Origin: Daphnia carinata
Lineage: Eukaryota > Arthropoda > Branchiopoda > Diplostraca > Daphniidae
Reading direction: 5' to 3'
Assembly (NCBI RefSeq): GCF_022539665.2
Contig: NC_081338.1
Location: 8,316,463-8,380,462, forward strand
Length of the DNA: 64,000 nucleotides
A program made the translations under genes and the position numbers. The notes under the pieces were generated by a model. The model saw only the letters and a program-made list of their open reading frames with translations, searched no databases and had not been told where the DNA came from. Position 1 is the stretch's first letter. Every line of letters begins with the position of its first letter. This document shows, one piece after another, positions 54,210 through 63,617 of the stretch.

Positions 54210-54734
54210 TTGTTAGATGTCCGGGTTGTGCAAAAAGGAGACAACAGGAAGTTTAGATCGAAATTTCGAGGCCCTTATCGTATCGTTAAAGTGTACTCAA
54301 ATCGCACAGTGGACATAGCAGACAATTCGTACAACTGCCAACTAGTGCACAGTAACCGGCTTAAACCTCTGTACGAGACTATGTTATGGACGGACGAACC
54401 CATGCCAGATGTCGAGCCTTCGGTTGAACCAAACGACCGATTTCGGAAACACATTGCTACTCAGACTCATGTGGAAGAACAATCGGATAGTGAAAACGAT
54501 TCCGACCAGACTATAACGGAACGAAGTGACGGGATGGACGATGTCGAGCTAGAAAATAGTGCGTCTCAGAATGCGCATACATCAGAACCAACGAGTGCAA
54601 CCGTGTCAACCCCAGACGACGTGGTCCCCGAACACATGTGTAATACTCCTACTGAAATCCCGAATGAAAACCTCCCGAGGTTGCGTGCCAGGTCAACGAT
54701 CAGGCCAAGGACAAGTCTTATAGCGGAAATTTAA
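54210..54734 (+). CDS. Gypsy-2 integrase C-terminus
   Basis: It starts with LLDVRVVQKGDNRKFRSKFR and GPYRIVKVYSNRTVDI, the GPY/F module of Gypsy integrases. It then has LVHSNRLKPLYE and a long acidic, serine-rich tail to the stop at 54732. No chromodomain is seen. It is the same protein as 53208-54101, interrupted by a stop and frame change. Confidence 0.85.
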   Translation: MLDVRVVQKGDNRKFRSKFRGPYRIVKVYSNRTVDIADNSYNCQLVHSNRLKPLYETMLWTDEPMPDVEPSVEPNDRFRKHIATQTHVEEQSDSENDSDQTITERSDGMDDVELENSASQNAHTSEPTSATVSTPDDVVPEHMCNTPTEIPNENLPRLRARSTIRPRTSLIAEI

Positions 54735-56542
54735 AACTAAAATACGAACAGCAGTGTGGAATAGTGGTGGCCTTATAAACATTTTGACCTTAGAAAAAAA
54801 ATCAATAAAACAATAAAAAGGTTAAGTGCTACAGGACACTCAAGTGGGACCGTCGCGACCGTTTACAACCATGGCGAAACGCACAAGTTCATGAACTCTA
54901 TGCCACACTGCAAGTGGGACGAAAAGGAGTATTTAAGCAACCCAGAAACGACGAACAAGCATCCACTTCACCTCCAGATCCAAAAGCAAAATGTCCATCC
55001 AATGGGAACCACTCACCGATGAAGACTGGAGCTTCATCGATAACATCTGGGCGCAGGGAACCCCTCTAAGCGCACCGTCAACCTGGACGTCTCTTAAGAC
55101 GGCGACGAGACAGCAAGCCTTCCAGATGACCGCTCCCCGCCCGAGAAAATAGGCGAAAGCCTAACAGACTCGGACTTGGACGCTTACTTTGCAAACCCCG
55201 GCAGCTTAAAACACATAGTCGAAGACGCAACCGGCAACACAGACTAGGGGAAAATTCTTGCTCTGGATCGCTACGTGACTTGCCTGTAAAACGGCACTGG
55301 CAGGAGAAAATGGACTCCGTACGGCCTTCCTACAATGGAATGGCCACCAACTGAATTCATCTTCAAGGCAAGGAAGGCGCTGGAGGCTCAATAGAGCAAC
55401 CCACCGGCAACCAGCCAAGGATGGCTACCCACGGCCAGGGAGACACTGATAGTAGCCGTTTTCATAATTGTCATTGTATTTCTTCTAAGCATGTAATGTA
55501 CAAGATGATGACAATAAGAAACAAACAAAAAAAACAAAAAAAAACCTCTTAACTTCTTTTATCAAAAATAAATAAATAAATAAAAATACAAAGAAACAAA
55601 AAAAAAGGTTAAAAAAAAAAAAAAAAATATATGTATATAAAAATAGATGAATACAATAAACAAAAAGCAAACAAAAAACGAAAACAAACAAGAAATATAC
55701 AAGCAAAAAACAAACAATTACATAGAAGATACGTTCGCCAAGTATCGATTCCTTGTTTCAACTACCATCCCCTTCCGAACTTCCTTTTTCTATCCCGGGG
55801 ATACGCCGCGGGCAACAATATGGTGCGCCCTCTATGTTTTCCTCATCTCCCCTATAAAGCCATACGAATAAAGCACCATACTGCCGGCATCCCACGTTCC
55901 ATCGTAACCCCACGTCCCGACTTTTTCACGCGTGACACGACGATCACGCAGGCCACCCTCCCCTCTCGCCACCCCGTACGATGCTCCGGATTCAAACGGA
56001 TAGAAGCCAACACCCCTATTACTTAAATAAACTCTTCCCTAGCTATCTCTAATGAACACACCCCCACCCCACCAGGTCCCTCTTCATGCTCCCGCAAGAG
56101 TTAAAATTACCCTCCATTGCGTGTAAACTCCCCTCCAACAAACCCTTTCCCCCCCAAACACCCTCCCTTCCGCCCACCGTTCAGGATGTTTAGAACAAAA
56201 ACGGATACAAACAGCGTACGCGAACGTACGTCACAGTAGCTCTGTAGACCATCCCCTCTCTCCTGTCTCTATTGTCTCTTCATGAGTTTCTTTCCTCATC
56301 CTCCCTCCACAGCAGCATTGCCATGTTTCTCCTGTAATTCCTTAGCGCGACCATTATCCCCAACCGCTGTTCGCCCCCATATGAGCTAAGATATTTTAGA
56401 CCGACCAGATACAGCCTCATAAGGCTAAATGGCCCTAGATATTTCGTGTTCCTCGTTGTTCCATACGTATAGGTTACCCCCTTAATAATCGTAATAAAAG
56501 AAGAAGAGTACTGCCAAGTTTTTTTTTATGGTTACGTAGATC
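54735..56542. other. Pol-env interval of Gypsy-2
   Basis: No large gene. A short frame at 54991-55152 (53 codons, begins MSIQWEPLTDEDWSFIDNIW) is followed, in a shifted frame, by an acidic stretch ending GSLKHIVEDATGNTD near 55246, possibly one small accessory ORF broken once. 55520-55640 is low-complexity A-rich sequence with TAAA repeats. 55790-56200 is C-rich. A CTATAAAG at about 55851 resembles a TATA box. TTTTTTTATGGTTACGTAG just before the env ATG resembles a splice acceptor. Confidence 0.45.
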
Positions 56543-57022
56543 ATGCTGACCCTTATCACGCTGACGGTACTGCTCTCATCGGCAGGAGCATTCCAAACCA
56601 CGACATGCAACTGTAATAACCCGACTGGAGCTGGACTTCTCCAATTTTCCGACGGTCTGTGCGAGCCTGCCACGCGCGCTTCACACACAAAAGTGGACTA
56701 CCGAGTAATGACCAACAAAAAGGCAGCCTTTAACTTCCCCGTATATATCTGTGGCAGATGGAAATCAATCAAACACATCACGATCAATTTTGTGGGACAA
56801 GCCATAATAATCCCGGAACGCATCGCCATGGAAACAAGAGCCGTAGAGTGCGATATCATGAGGCAGTCAAAAAGATGCAACGAGAGCCCAATGACCATAG
56901 CAGAAAACAAATGGGTATTCAACCAAGAGCCAGACGACGTAGGATATTGGCTAAGGACCACTACTGTGGTCACCATCAACTGCATGTTGGAAGAAGTCGT
57001 CCTCTCCCGAATCGATGAATGA
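56543..57022 (+). CDS. Env-like glycoprotein, N-terminal part
   Basis: ATG at 56543 starts a hydrophobic signal-peptide-like segment (LTLITLTVLLSSAGA, residues 2-16). A cysteine-rich ectodomain follows, with CNCNNPTGAGLLQFSDGLCEP, IMRQSKRCNESP and TTVVTINCMLEEVVLS. The layout recalls glycoproteins of arthropod negative-strand viruses (chuvirus-like) that have been captured by LTR elements; this is from memory of general pattern only. It stops at residue 159 without a membrane anchor, close to the deletion that also removed the LTR start, so it is truncated. A polypyrimidine tract and AG lie directly upstream. Confidence 0.6.
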   Translation: MLTLITLTVLLSSAGAFQTTTCNCNNPTGAGLLQFSDGLCEPATRASHTKVDYRVMTNKKAAFNFPVYICGRWKSIKHITINFVGQAIIIPERIAMETRAVECDIMRQSKRCNESPMTIAENKWVFNQEPDDVGYWLRTTTVVTINCMLEEVVLSRIDE

Positions 57023-57064
57023 GATATAATCAATACACCCTTGGGGAAGGCCAACGTGTCGCAT

Positions 57065-57695
57065 GGTTCCCTTAAGAATATAGTAAATAACAAGACACGT
57101 CTCGGCACGTCGGCTAAAAATAGATTTATTTTGGTTGGTCTGAGATTGCTCGAAATGGCCTAAAACCGTCAACCGATTTTTAACTATCGTCCAAATTCGT
57201 TCGATACCGCCCGAATTTGCCCGCCTATACCTCTCCATTGCGCCCAAAATCGCCCAATACCGCCCGACATTGCCGCCTATCGTTTAACACTGTGCCGTAT
57301 GGCTCTCACAGTCGATGGCTAACATATAAAAACCCATTGGCAACTCGCAGTAGCTAGTCGCCCCTTGAGAGAGCTATCACGTGTGTACCTCAGCATCCTT
57401 CCGAGTCGCTACCTCACTCTCACAAGCTGACGCGTAAGTCCCCTTCTTAGTAATATTCGCTACTTGTCTTAGTTGTCCCTTAGTAGTGTATGCCCGAGTA
57501 ATAGTTACGTCATTGTAGGCCTTTGCCTCCCGACCTGTCCATTCGATTGACTACTTGTGGTATTTTAATACACGCTCTTCTAAAAACACGTATTGTCTTC
57601 TGCTTACCTATACGCGACATTGTGAGTAACAGCGCCGCGTTAGTTTTATTTCTCCGTATTGGAGGCAACATGACAACGTCGTGTCCTCCTTTACA
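57065..57695 (+). repeat. Gypsy-2 3' LTR, 5'-truncated
   Basis: Aligns to 47171-47793. The first ~115 bp of the LTR are absent and env-side sequence abuts directly, so one deletion removed the end of env, the polypurine tract and the LTR start. Confidence 0.9.
57321..57360 (+). promoter_or_regulatory. LTR promoter candidate (TATA and initiator)
   Basis: AACATATAAAAACCC has a good TATA box (57325-57331), with an ACTCGCAGTAG initiator-like sequence about 20 bases on. The 5' LTR copy has TACAAAA at the same place. Confidence 0.5.
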
Positions 57696-57699
57696 CAAG

Positions 57700-57742
57700 C
57701 TTGAAAGTTGATGCTTTGAGGAATGCGTTGAAGTTGAGACAC
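57700..57742 (+). repeat. Rearranged array spacer at the Gypsy-2 right flank
   Basis: CTTGAAAGTTGATGCTTT continues the spacer normally found after tRNA-Ala, then jumps to sequence normally found before tRNA-Ala. The same CAAGCTTGAAAGTTGATGCT recurs at 57886, so part of the unit is duplicated here. Confidence 0.7.
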
Positions 57743-57815
57743 GCGGATGTAGCTCAGATGGTAGAGCGCTCGCTTAGCATGCGAGAAGTACGGGGATCGA
57801 TACCCTGCATCTCCA
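57743..57815 (+). tRNA. tRNA-Ala(AGC)
   Basis: Identical to the copy at 63313-63385 apart from the second base (C for G), which unpairs one position of the acceptor stem. A and B boxes and the AGC anticodon are intact. Probably transcribed; function uncertain. Confidence 0.85.
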
Positions 57816-58050
57816 TCACTTTCACATATGTTTAAGTGAAGATTTCTCACTTATTAGTTGAATGTTGGCAATGGCGAAGGATATAGGCAAGCTTGAAAGT
57901 TGATGCTTTTCCTCACAAATGTTTCGGCAATGGCATTACATCGAAGATACAGGAACTTGGTACACCTCTACCTGCCAAAAGAGAGAATTTCGCTTTTTAA
58001 ATCTGCACGAAGCAAAACGGGCACTAAACACTACTCGTTGATTGGTAATG

Positions 58051-58122
58051 TTCCCATACCGGGAATCGAACCCGAGCCTCCTGGGTGAAAGCCAGGTATC
58101 CTAGCCACTAGACCATATGGGA
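58051..58122 (-). tRNA. tRNA-Glu(TTC)
   Basis: 72 nt with intact acceptor, D, anticodon (TTC in CTTTCAC) and T arms. Same sequence as 63618-63689. A GGTTCGATTCC B box is present. Confidence 0.95.
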
Positions 58123-58126
58123 TGGT

Positions 58127-58199
58127 TGCCGAAACCCGGGATCGAACCAGGGACCTTTAGATCTTCAGTCTAACGCTCTCCCAACTGAGCTATTTCGGC
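58127..58199 (-). tRNA. tRNA-Phe(GAA)
   Basis: 73 nt, all stems paired, anticodon GAA in ACTGAAGAT, A-box TAGCTCAGTTGG and B-box GGTTCGATCCC. Same as 63694-63766. Only four bases separate it from tRNA-Glu. Confidence 0.95.
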
Positions 58200-58268
58200 A
58201 CATAACAATATCTTCCAAGTCTTGTGGATTGCAGCACAAGAAAATGTTCTTGTCACAGCAATTACAAT

Positions 58269-58440
58269 TGTAAATTGATCGAGAGCGCGAAGCGCTATCG
58301 ACGATCAATTTTGATTGTATAAGAATAAGAGAGAGAGACCTGAACTGTGTCGACCTTGTATTCTACAGCTCTTTTACAGCAGACAAAAAAAAGGTAGTTT
58401 AGGAGGGAGGGTTGGCAACCCTTTGGCCTCAGACCTTTTC
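58269..58440 (+). repeat. DIRS left terminal region with inverted repeat
   Basis: 58337-58440 is the reverse complement of 62674-62776 apart from a one-base difference in an A/T run (8 versus 7). The outermost 58269-58315 carries a GATCGAGAGCGCGAAGCG / CGCTATCGACGATC palindromic stretch found again, inverted, in the internal region. Confidence 0.92.
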
Positions 58441-58597
58441 ACTTCATCTGAGTTAGGTGGTCGTCGGAATCCGTCAATACCTGCCCCTGCACTGTTGGAT
58501 CCCACTTCGCCGATGATCAAATCTGCGTTTTAAAAGGGTAACAATGATTAGCTTATAAACTCATTAAATAGGAAAGCTGGGTGGGTGGGTGGATGTT

Positions 58598-58712
58598 ACA
58601 GTTCAGGTCTCTCTCTCTTATTGTTATACAATCAAAATTGATCGTCGATAGCGCTTCGCGCTCTCGATCAATTTACAATTGTAGTCGAATGTTCGTTCGA
58701 CCTGAAGTGTGA
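58598..58712. repeat. DIRS internal complementary region
   Basis: The first part (to about 58675) is the reverse complement of the left end. The second part (ATTGTAGTCGAATGTTCG and on) is the reverse complement of the right end. They meet at a shared ACAAT. In DIRS elements this region serves as template to complete the ends of a circular intermediate. Confidence 0.9.
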
Positions 58713-58731
58713 CTTTAAAGCCAACATTTGT

Positions 58732-60105
58732 TTAGCCTATGCTCAGAACGACTTCTGCTACGGAAGGTTCTTTGGGCAGATCCCTTCTGTAAAATCTCGT
58801 AAAAGTTGATTCCGAGGACCAGTGGGCTGTGTTTAGAATTGTTTGGACAGATATGCCAGCTGCTGCTGCTTTCGAAGAAGCCGCTCCTCTTGTTGAGTGA
58901 GCCGAGAATCTGCCTGTGTCTACGCCACTTTCCTGCAGCTGTCTCTTTAACCAACCCGCTACGGTCGATCCGACTACTGGGTTGTACGGCTTCACTGATC
59001 CCATAAAGAGATGCCTACCATTCGATTGCACGCGATACTTCTCCGTTATAGATATGTAGTGTTCCGTGCAAGATACCGGGTCAATTCGGGGGTCCGGAAT
59101 TCTTTTGATAAAGAACGTTTTTAGTGCTCCTTCCTTCTGAGCCTTTCTCGGTTTTAGGAGGAAGAAATTCATACCGGATTCACTTATTCTTAGATCCTCT
59201 TTCCCGATAGAAGCCACTTCCGAAGCTCGAAGGAAGGATGCTAACGCCAGAAGCGTAGCCAGTTTCCGAGCGAGGGGGCCGATAGCTAAATCCTCGTTTT
59301 TAAGTTGGCTTAAATGGTTGGTCACTATACTGACGTCCCAGGTGAACTCGTACCTAGGTTTCGGAGGGTTTGAATTGTATATACCTTTCATCAATTTTAC
59401 AATGAGCGGGTGTTTCCCGATCTGTAGGCCATCAATTGGTTGTAAGGTAGAGGAAAGCATCGACCTATAAATATTTATTGTGCCATACGCTTTTCCTTCG
59501 AAATGGGCTTCTGACAGGAATGATAGAATATGTTTTAGGTCATTTCGAAGGGGATTTTGGTCTTGTTTACCGCACCAATTGTACCAAGCGAGCCAGGCGG
59601 ACTGGTACGCATCTCTCGTGGACTCTCGTGAGCCGGCCAGCAATAATTGGCCCACTTGTTCTGGAAAGCCCTGGTCTGCATATCGTTTCCGGATAATTTC
59701 CAAGCGATTAACTGGAAATTCTTGCATTCGCACAGGGGGTGTGGTTCCCCCCGACTGGACGTAAGTAGATCCGGGCAGACGCGGAGAACTATTGGAATGT
59801 CGGAAGCTAGCTCTAGGGCTGTTGGAAACCATGATTGGCTCGGCCAATACGGACATACTAAGATCAGTGTCGCTCTCTCTTGTCTTATCTTTGTCAGGCA
59901 GTCTTCTATGAGAGAGAATGGGGGAAAGGCATGGCCGTTGCGGCCTAGCCAGCTGAATGAGAGAGCGTCCGTCTCCGCCGCTCCCGGTTGGGGTTTCCAG
60001 CTCGAGAACGTTTCCAGTTGGGCATTCCAATGGGATGCGAATAGATCGATTGCCACTTCCCATCTCCTCCGGATCAGTTGAAACACCTCCTTCTTCAGCA
60101 TCCAA
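58732..60105 (-). CDS. DIRS tyrosine recombinase
   Basis: 457-codon frame. The first ~150 codons overlap the RT/methyltransferase frame and may not all be translated. Recognisable recombinase begins near ESTRDAYQSAWLAWYNWC (N-terminal SAM-like domain). The catalytic set is visible: arginine in SFLRASEVASI, histidine and arginine in AHSTRGAAS, and histidine/tyrosine in TAHWSSESTFTRFYRRDL. It integrates the circular DNA intermediate without target duplication, in agreement with the flanks. The ORF is unbroken, the best-preserved part of the element, and ends close to the internal complementary region. Confidence 0.93.
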   Translation of the reverse strand: MDAEEGGVSTDPEEMGSGNRSIRIPLECPTGNVLELETPTGSGGDGRSLIQLARPQRPCLSPILSHRRLPDKDKTRESDTDLSMSVLAEPIMVSNSPRASFRHSNSSPRLPGSTYVQSGGTTPPVRMQEFPVNRLEIIRKRYADQGFPEQVGQLLLAGSRESTRDAYQSAWLAWYNWCGKQDQNPLRNDLKHILSFLSEAHFEGKAYGTINIYRSMLSSTLQPIDGLQIGKHPLIVKLMKGIYNSNPPKPRYEFTWDVSIVTNHLSQLKNEDLAIGPLARKLATLLALASFLRASEVASIGKEDLRISESGMNFFLLKPRKAQKEGALKTFFIKRIPDPRIDPVSCTEHYISITEKYRVQSNGRHLFMGSVKPYNPVVGSTVAGWLKRQLQESGVDTGRFSAHSTRGAASSKAAAAGISVQTILNTAHWSSESTFTRFYRRDLPKEPSVAEVVLSIG

Positions 60106-61513
60106 TCGCTCCAGTCTTTTCTCACTCTCGATTCCAGATCTGCGACACCATTACAAAACCCTGGTAAGTGGGTGGCCTGCAGTGTGATGTCTCGTTCCTC
60201 ACACCATCCAGCTATATCTAGCGCTATTTTGTTAAGGCTAGCCGATCTGGAACCCCCAATTTTATTTATATAGGCCACTGCAGTTGAGTTGTCTAGTTTA
60301 AGCAATACGGTACTGGAACGACTTTCTTCTGCGAAACATCTTAGTGCGTAGAAGCCTGCTAAAAGTTCCAGTTTGTTTATATGCCTGGCGGTGTCGGTTG
60401 ATGTCCACGGACCTCCCGTCCTTACTTTGTTACTTACTGCACCCCACCCTGAGAGAGACGCATCGGCGTAGATGGTTATGGAAGGGCTTGGGTCTATCAG
60501 TGCTTTTTTTTCTTTAAATTATGCGATGAAGTCCACCATGACAAGTCTTCTCTAGCTTCCCGGTTCAGTGAGATTTTGGATTTTAGTTCCCCATTGTCTA
60601 ACTTGAGTCCGTTAATGTAGGTATTCTGGATATTACGGTAGTGGGCTTGGGAAAACGGGATAGCCCAAACGGCCCAGGTAAACCTTCCTAGAACGCTGGC
60701 GATTTCTCTTAACGTTAGAGAGTCTTTTTTAAGGCATTCTTGCACAATTTAATGATGACGTCCTGCTTCGCGTCAGGCAGTATAAGGGAAGCAGTAGTGG
60801 AATCAATCAAAAGGCCTAAGAACTCTATTTCCTGTGTGGGGGTTGTATGCGATTTGTCTTTATTGATAATGAAGCCAAGCGAATCCAGCAGATTGGCGAC
60901 TACCACTAACTGCCCTTTTAACGACTCCTTAGATTGGTTTAGAATTAATATATCATCCAAATAAATTATTAATCTAATTCCTCGCTGTCTTAAATACGCG
61001 ACGACTGGCTTCAATAGTTTAGTAAAAGCCCAAGGGGCTGAGGAGAGGCCGAAAGGGAGACAGATGAATTGAAAGAGAGTGTTTTTCCATTTAAACTGTA
61101 AAAAACTTTGGTCCTCACTGTGGATGGGTATTGCGAGGTACGCATCTTTAAGGTTTAATTTTGCCATCCAGTCGTTATGGCGGACTACGTGTTTGATTGA
61201 GCTGACCCCTTCCATTTTGAAGTGCCTATACACAACATACGTGTTGAGCCTTTTTAAGTTAATGACGGGTCTAAAGCCCCCTGATTTCTTGGGCCCAATG
61301 ACTCGGTCCCAACGCTGCGTTATTCGGTACGTTCTCTTGCGTAGGCGTCGAGTAAAATTCCAGTCTCAGCCCATTAGAAACTAACTCAAGGATCCAAGGA
61401 TCAGCTGATATTTTGAACCAATTCATTTTGAAGGCTGATATCCTACCCCCTATCGCAACTTCCGAACCAGATGGGGAGAGCGGTCTGCCGATGTTTGATT
61501 TAACGATAGACAC
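59535..61513 (-). pseudogene. DIRS reverse transcriptase, RNase H and methyltransferase-like protein
   Basis: Frame 61271-61513 has the N-terminal stretch (DPWILELVSNGLRLEFYSTP). Next, after a frame change and an apparently shortened linker, frame 60715-61233 holds RT: RHFKMEGVSSIKHVV, LNLKDAYLAIPIHSED, LPFGLSSAPWAFTKLLKPVV and IIYLDDILIL. Frame shifts follow at an A6 run (about 60727) and an A8 run (about 60513-60520), then RNase H (ITIYADASLSGWGA and LDNSTAVAYINKIGG). The last frame, 59535-60305, adds DLFASHWNAQLETFSSW and the DIRS methyltransferase-like FPPFSLIEDCLTK and LVCPYWPSQSWFP. It overlaps the recombinase ORF. Confidence 0.88.
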
Positions 61514-62652
61514 GTACCTTCCCCTGTTGTTGAAGTGTCTTGGTGTCCCGGCACTCTGCTGGGTAGTGTTGTACTCGACTGCGCTGCGTTCTCCGCCGAG
61601 TCTAGCCGAGGGGTGTTGGCCTCTCCCACTTGTGTGTTGTTGAACGACGAACCCTGCTGGGCGTCGGTGGATTCAAAGCGATGGCTGGTGGATTGACCCG
61701 ACGGCCTATTGTTGTGCCCATCAGGATGGCGAAATTGATGTCCGCCATTGCGGTAAGGTTGCCCTGACAGGCGTTGAACCGGTTGAAGATTGCTTAGCAT
61801 GGTCTGTTGTTGTGAATACCTCACCATAGATTTTACGAAAGATTTTCCAAAAAGAGAACTAGCCTCCTTGGTGTTAAAGTTGTCCTGATCGTCGAGGAGG
61901 TAGAGGTATGAAGGGCTAGTCTGCCTGAGTACATTCTTTCTTCGCTGTTGAGTAACCTCGTGAAAGGAATCCCCCAGCAATTGAATAGCTACACTAATCG
62001 CTTCGCGGTGAGAGTCGTCATCAAGTTTCTCATTAGACAAAAAAAGAAGTGGTTGTGCTGCCTCTAAGATCTTTTGCTGTACGCAGTACAAAACCCTCTC
62101 GTTGTGATCGATCGTGTTCTTTGAAGCCGACGATCCTTTAACTTGCTTGAGGCGTTGGTAGAGAGCGTCGTCCAAGGAAGGGCATTTAAACGCGGTTGAG
62201 CGCTTTTTAAAGGAAGCCAGGTAACGCCCCTTAGTTACCTTAGAATTTGCTGCGCCTACTCCCTAAAAAAAGGGGCGTAGCAGTCTCTTTCCTCTACTCT
62301 TTGACAATTTGAATTTTACAACCGCATCCTCGTTTTTATGTCGTTTCCCTGCCCTCGGGTTTTGATCTTTCTCTTCATCCCTTGGACGCCTTTTCCTCTC
62401 TCCTTCCAATGGAACTTTTGGGTCCTGGGGAATCTCGGGAGCCGGCGAAAGGTCCCGATCTGGATCGGCTAACCCCAGGGCGTCGGCCTCTTCTTCTCTT
62501 TGAATGTCTGGAGTAACGTCCCTATGAACTAGACCGTGGGGGCTTACTCTAACTCTAGCCGTGCTGATTCTCAATCTCCTAGATGAGCCACGAGACGACA
62601 CATCACTATCACTTGAACTTTCTGAGCTGGAACTAGAGCTAGGATCAGACAT
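61450..62652 (-). pseudogene. DIRS Gag-like protein with one in-frame stop
   Basis: ATG at 62652 (MSDPSSSSSSESSSDSDVSS) begins a serine-rich, then basic region. The stop TAG at 62263-62265 ends the first part, but the same frame stays open from there to 61450 (SLDDALYQRLKQVKGSSASK, LYCVQQKILEAAQPLLFL, SSLFGKSFVKSM), about 400 codons in all. The C-terminal part is Q- and S-rich, as in DIRS Gag. It overlaps the RT frame at its end. A single base change could account for the stop. Confidence 0.8.
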
Positions 62653-62673
62653 GACTATGCTGTAACAGAGCTA

Positions 62674-62797
62674 GAAAAGGTCTGAGGCCAAAGGGTTGCC
62701 AACCCTCCCTCCTAAACTACCTTTTTTTGTCTGCTGTAAAAGAGCTGTAGAATACAAGGTCGACACAGTTCAGGTCGAAAGAACATTCGACTACAAT
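62674..62797 (-). repeat. DIRS right terminal region with inverted repeat
   Basis: The inverted repeat ends CAGGTC at 62776. A 21-bp extension, CGAAAGAACATTCGACTACAA plus T, forms the element end and is itself copied, inverted, in the internal complementary region. Confidence 0.9.
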
Positions 62798-63215
62798 AGC
62801 CATGATTTCGGCTGAGTTCACGATCGTTCAGACATGAACCCTGCCTTACGAGGGACAGGGGATTGTCGTTCTAACTTAGTTGACGTTGAAATGTTGGACG
62901 TGGCTCATTTGACGAGTAGTGTCATTCTCGCCGAGATGTTTTTTTTCTGGAGCTCTCTGTTTCTCGCTTGTTGTTTTTGCATCCTTCCTTTGTTGTTTTC
63001 GGTCGTTTCCCGCCGTAGAATATCTGACATTCTTGTGATAGCCGTCCCTTCAATAACGCATTCCCGGCAGCCGAGAGAGGCTTTGTTCATACTGTATGAT
63101 GCAGGCCCACCTTTTGTCATTTCCGCATAGTTTAAAAACTTGCCAGGACAAATCAAGCATTTTCAGCTCTGTCTTGCTGTCGCTCTAATTTTGCGATCGC
63201 GGAAATTTGATACGT

Positions 63216-63287
63216 GGCTCATTGGTCTAGTGGTATGATTCTCGCTTAGGGTGCGAGAGGCCCCGGGTTCAATTCCCGGATGAGCCC
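63216..63287 (+). tRNA. tRNA-Pro(AGG)
   Basis: 72 nt. The GGCTCAT/ATGAGCC acceptor stem is fully paired. Anticodon AGG in CTTAGGGTG, T arm CCGGGTTCAATTCCCGG. All four stems pair. The best proline copy in the window. Confidence 0.96.
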
Positions 63288-63312
63288 ACTCTAAAGGAGC
63301 ACTTGTTGAAAT

Positions 63313-63385
63313 GGGGATGTAGCTCAGATGGTAGAGCGCTCGCTTAGCATGCGAGAAGTACGGGGATCGATACCCTGCATCTCCA
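63313..63385 (+). tRNA. tRNA-Ala(AGC)
   Basis: 73 nt. Acceptor GGGGATG/CATCTCC (one G-T), D arm TAGCTCAGATGG, anticodon AGC in CTTAGCATG, T arm GGGGATCGATACCC. Intact and used as the reference for the decayed copies. Confidence 0.96.
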
Positions 63386-63617
63386 TCACTTTCACATATG
63401 TTTAAGTGAAGATTTCTCACTTATTAGTTGAATGTTGGCAATGGCGAAGGATATAGGCAAGCTTGAAAGTTGATGCTTTTCCTCACAAATGTTTCGGCAA
63501 TGGCATTACATCGAAGATACACGAACTTGGTACACCTCTACCTGCCAAAAGAGAGAATTTCGCTTTTTAAATCTGCACGAAGCAAAACGGGCACTAAACA
63601 CTATCGAGGATTTTTGG

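Larger units (their letters stand above)
47052..57695 (+). mobile_element. Gypsy-2: LTR retrotransposon with env-like ORF
   Basis: The left LTR is 742 bp (47052-47793, TGTAACG...TTTACA). The right LTR (57065-57695) lacks about the first 115 bp. The 4-bp CAAG flanks both sides (47048-47051 and 57696-57699) and joins array sequence GGCAAGCTTGAAAG. The interior holds gag, protease, RT, RNase H and integrase in Gypsy order, a 1.8-kb non-coding stretch, and an env-like ORF. I count roughly 25-30 differences between LTRs in about 620 bp, so it is older than the Copia and BEL-A insertions. Confidence 0.93.
58269..62797 (-). mobile_element. DIRS-type tyrosine-recombinase retrotransposon, nearly complete
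   Basis: It lies between ACAAT and AGCCATG of the array spacer, which is continuous in the unit at 63831-63837, so it is a clean insertion without a clear duplication. It has inverted terminal repeats (58337-58440 and 62674-62776), terminal extensions, and an internal complementary region (58598-58712) equal to the reverse complement of the two outer ends joined. Coding on the minus strand runs gag, RT/RNase H/methyltransferase, tyrosine recombinase. This is the DIRS-1 plan. The gag has one in-frame stop and the RT ORF several frameshifts. Confidence 0.93.

Noticed and set aside
59478-60187. Plus-strand frames across the DIRS recombinase
   Set aside because: Antisense shadows of the recombinase and methyltransferase frames; no homology of their own.
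58732-62652. DIRS region as a bacterial-type integron or phage integrase locus
   Set aside because: The tyrosine recombinase sits with a DIRS RT, inverted repeats and an internal complementary region, which fully explains it.
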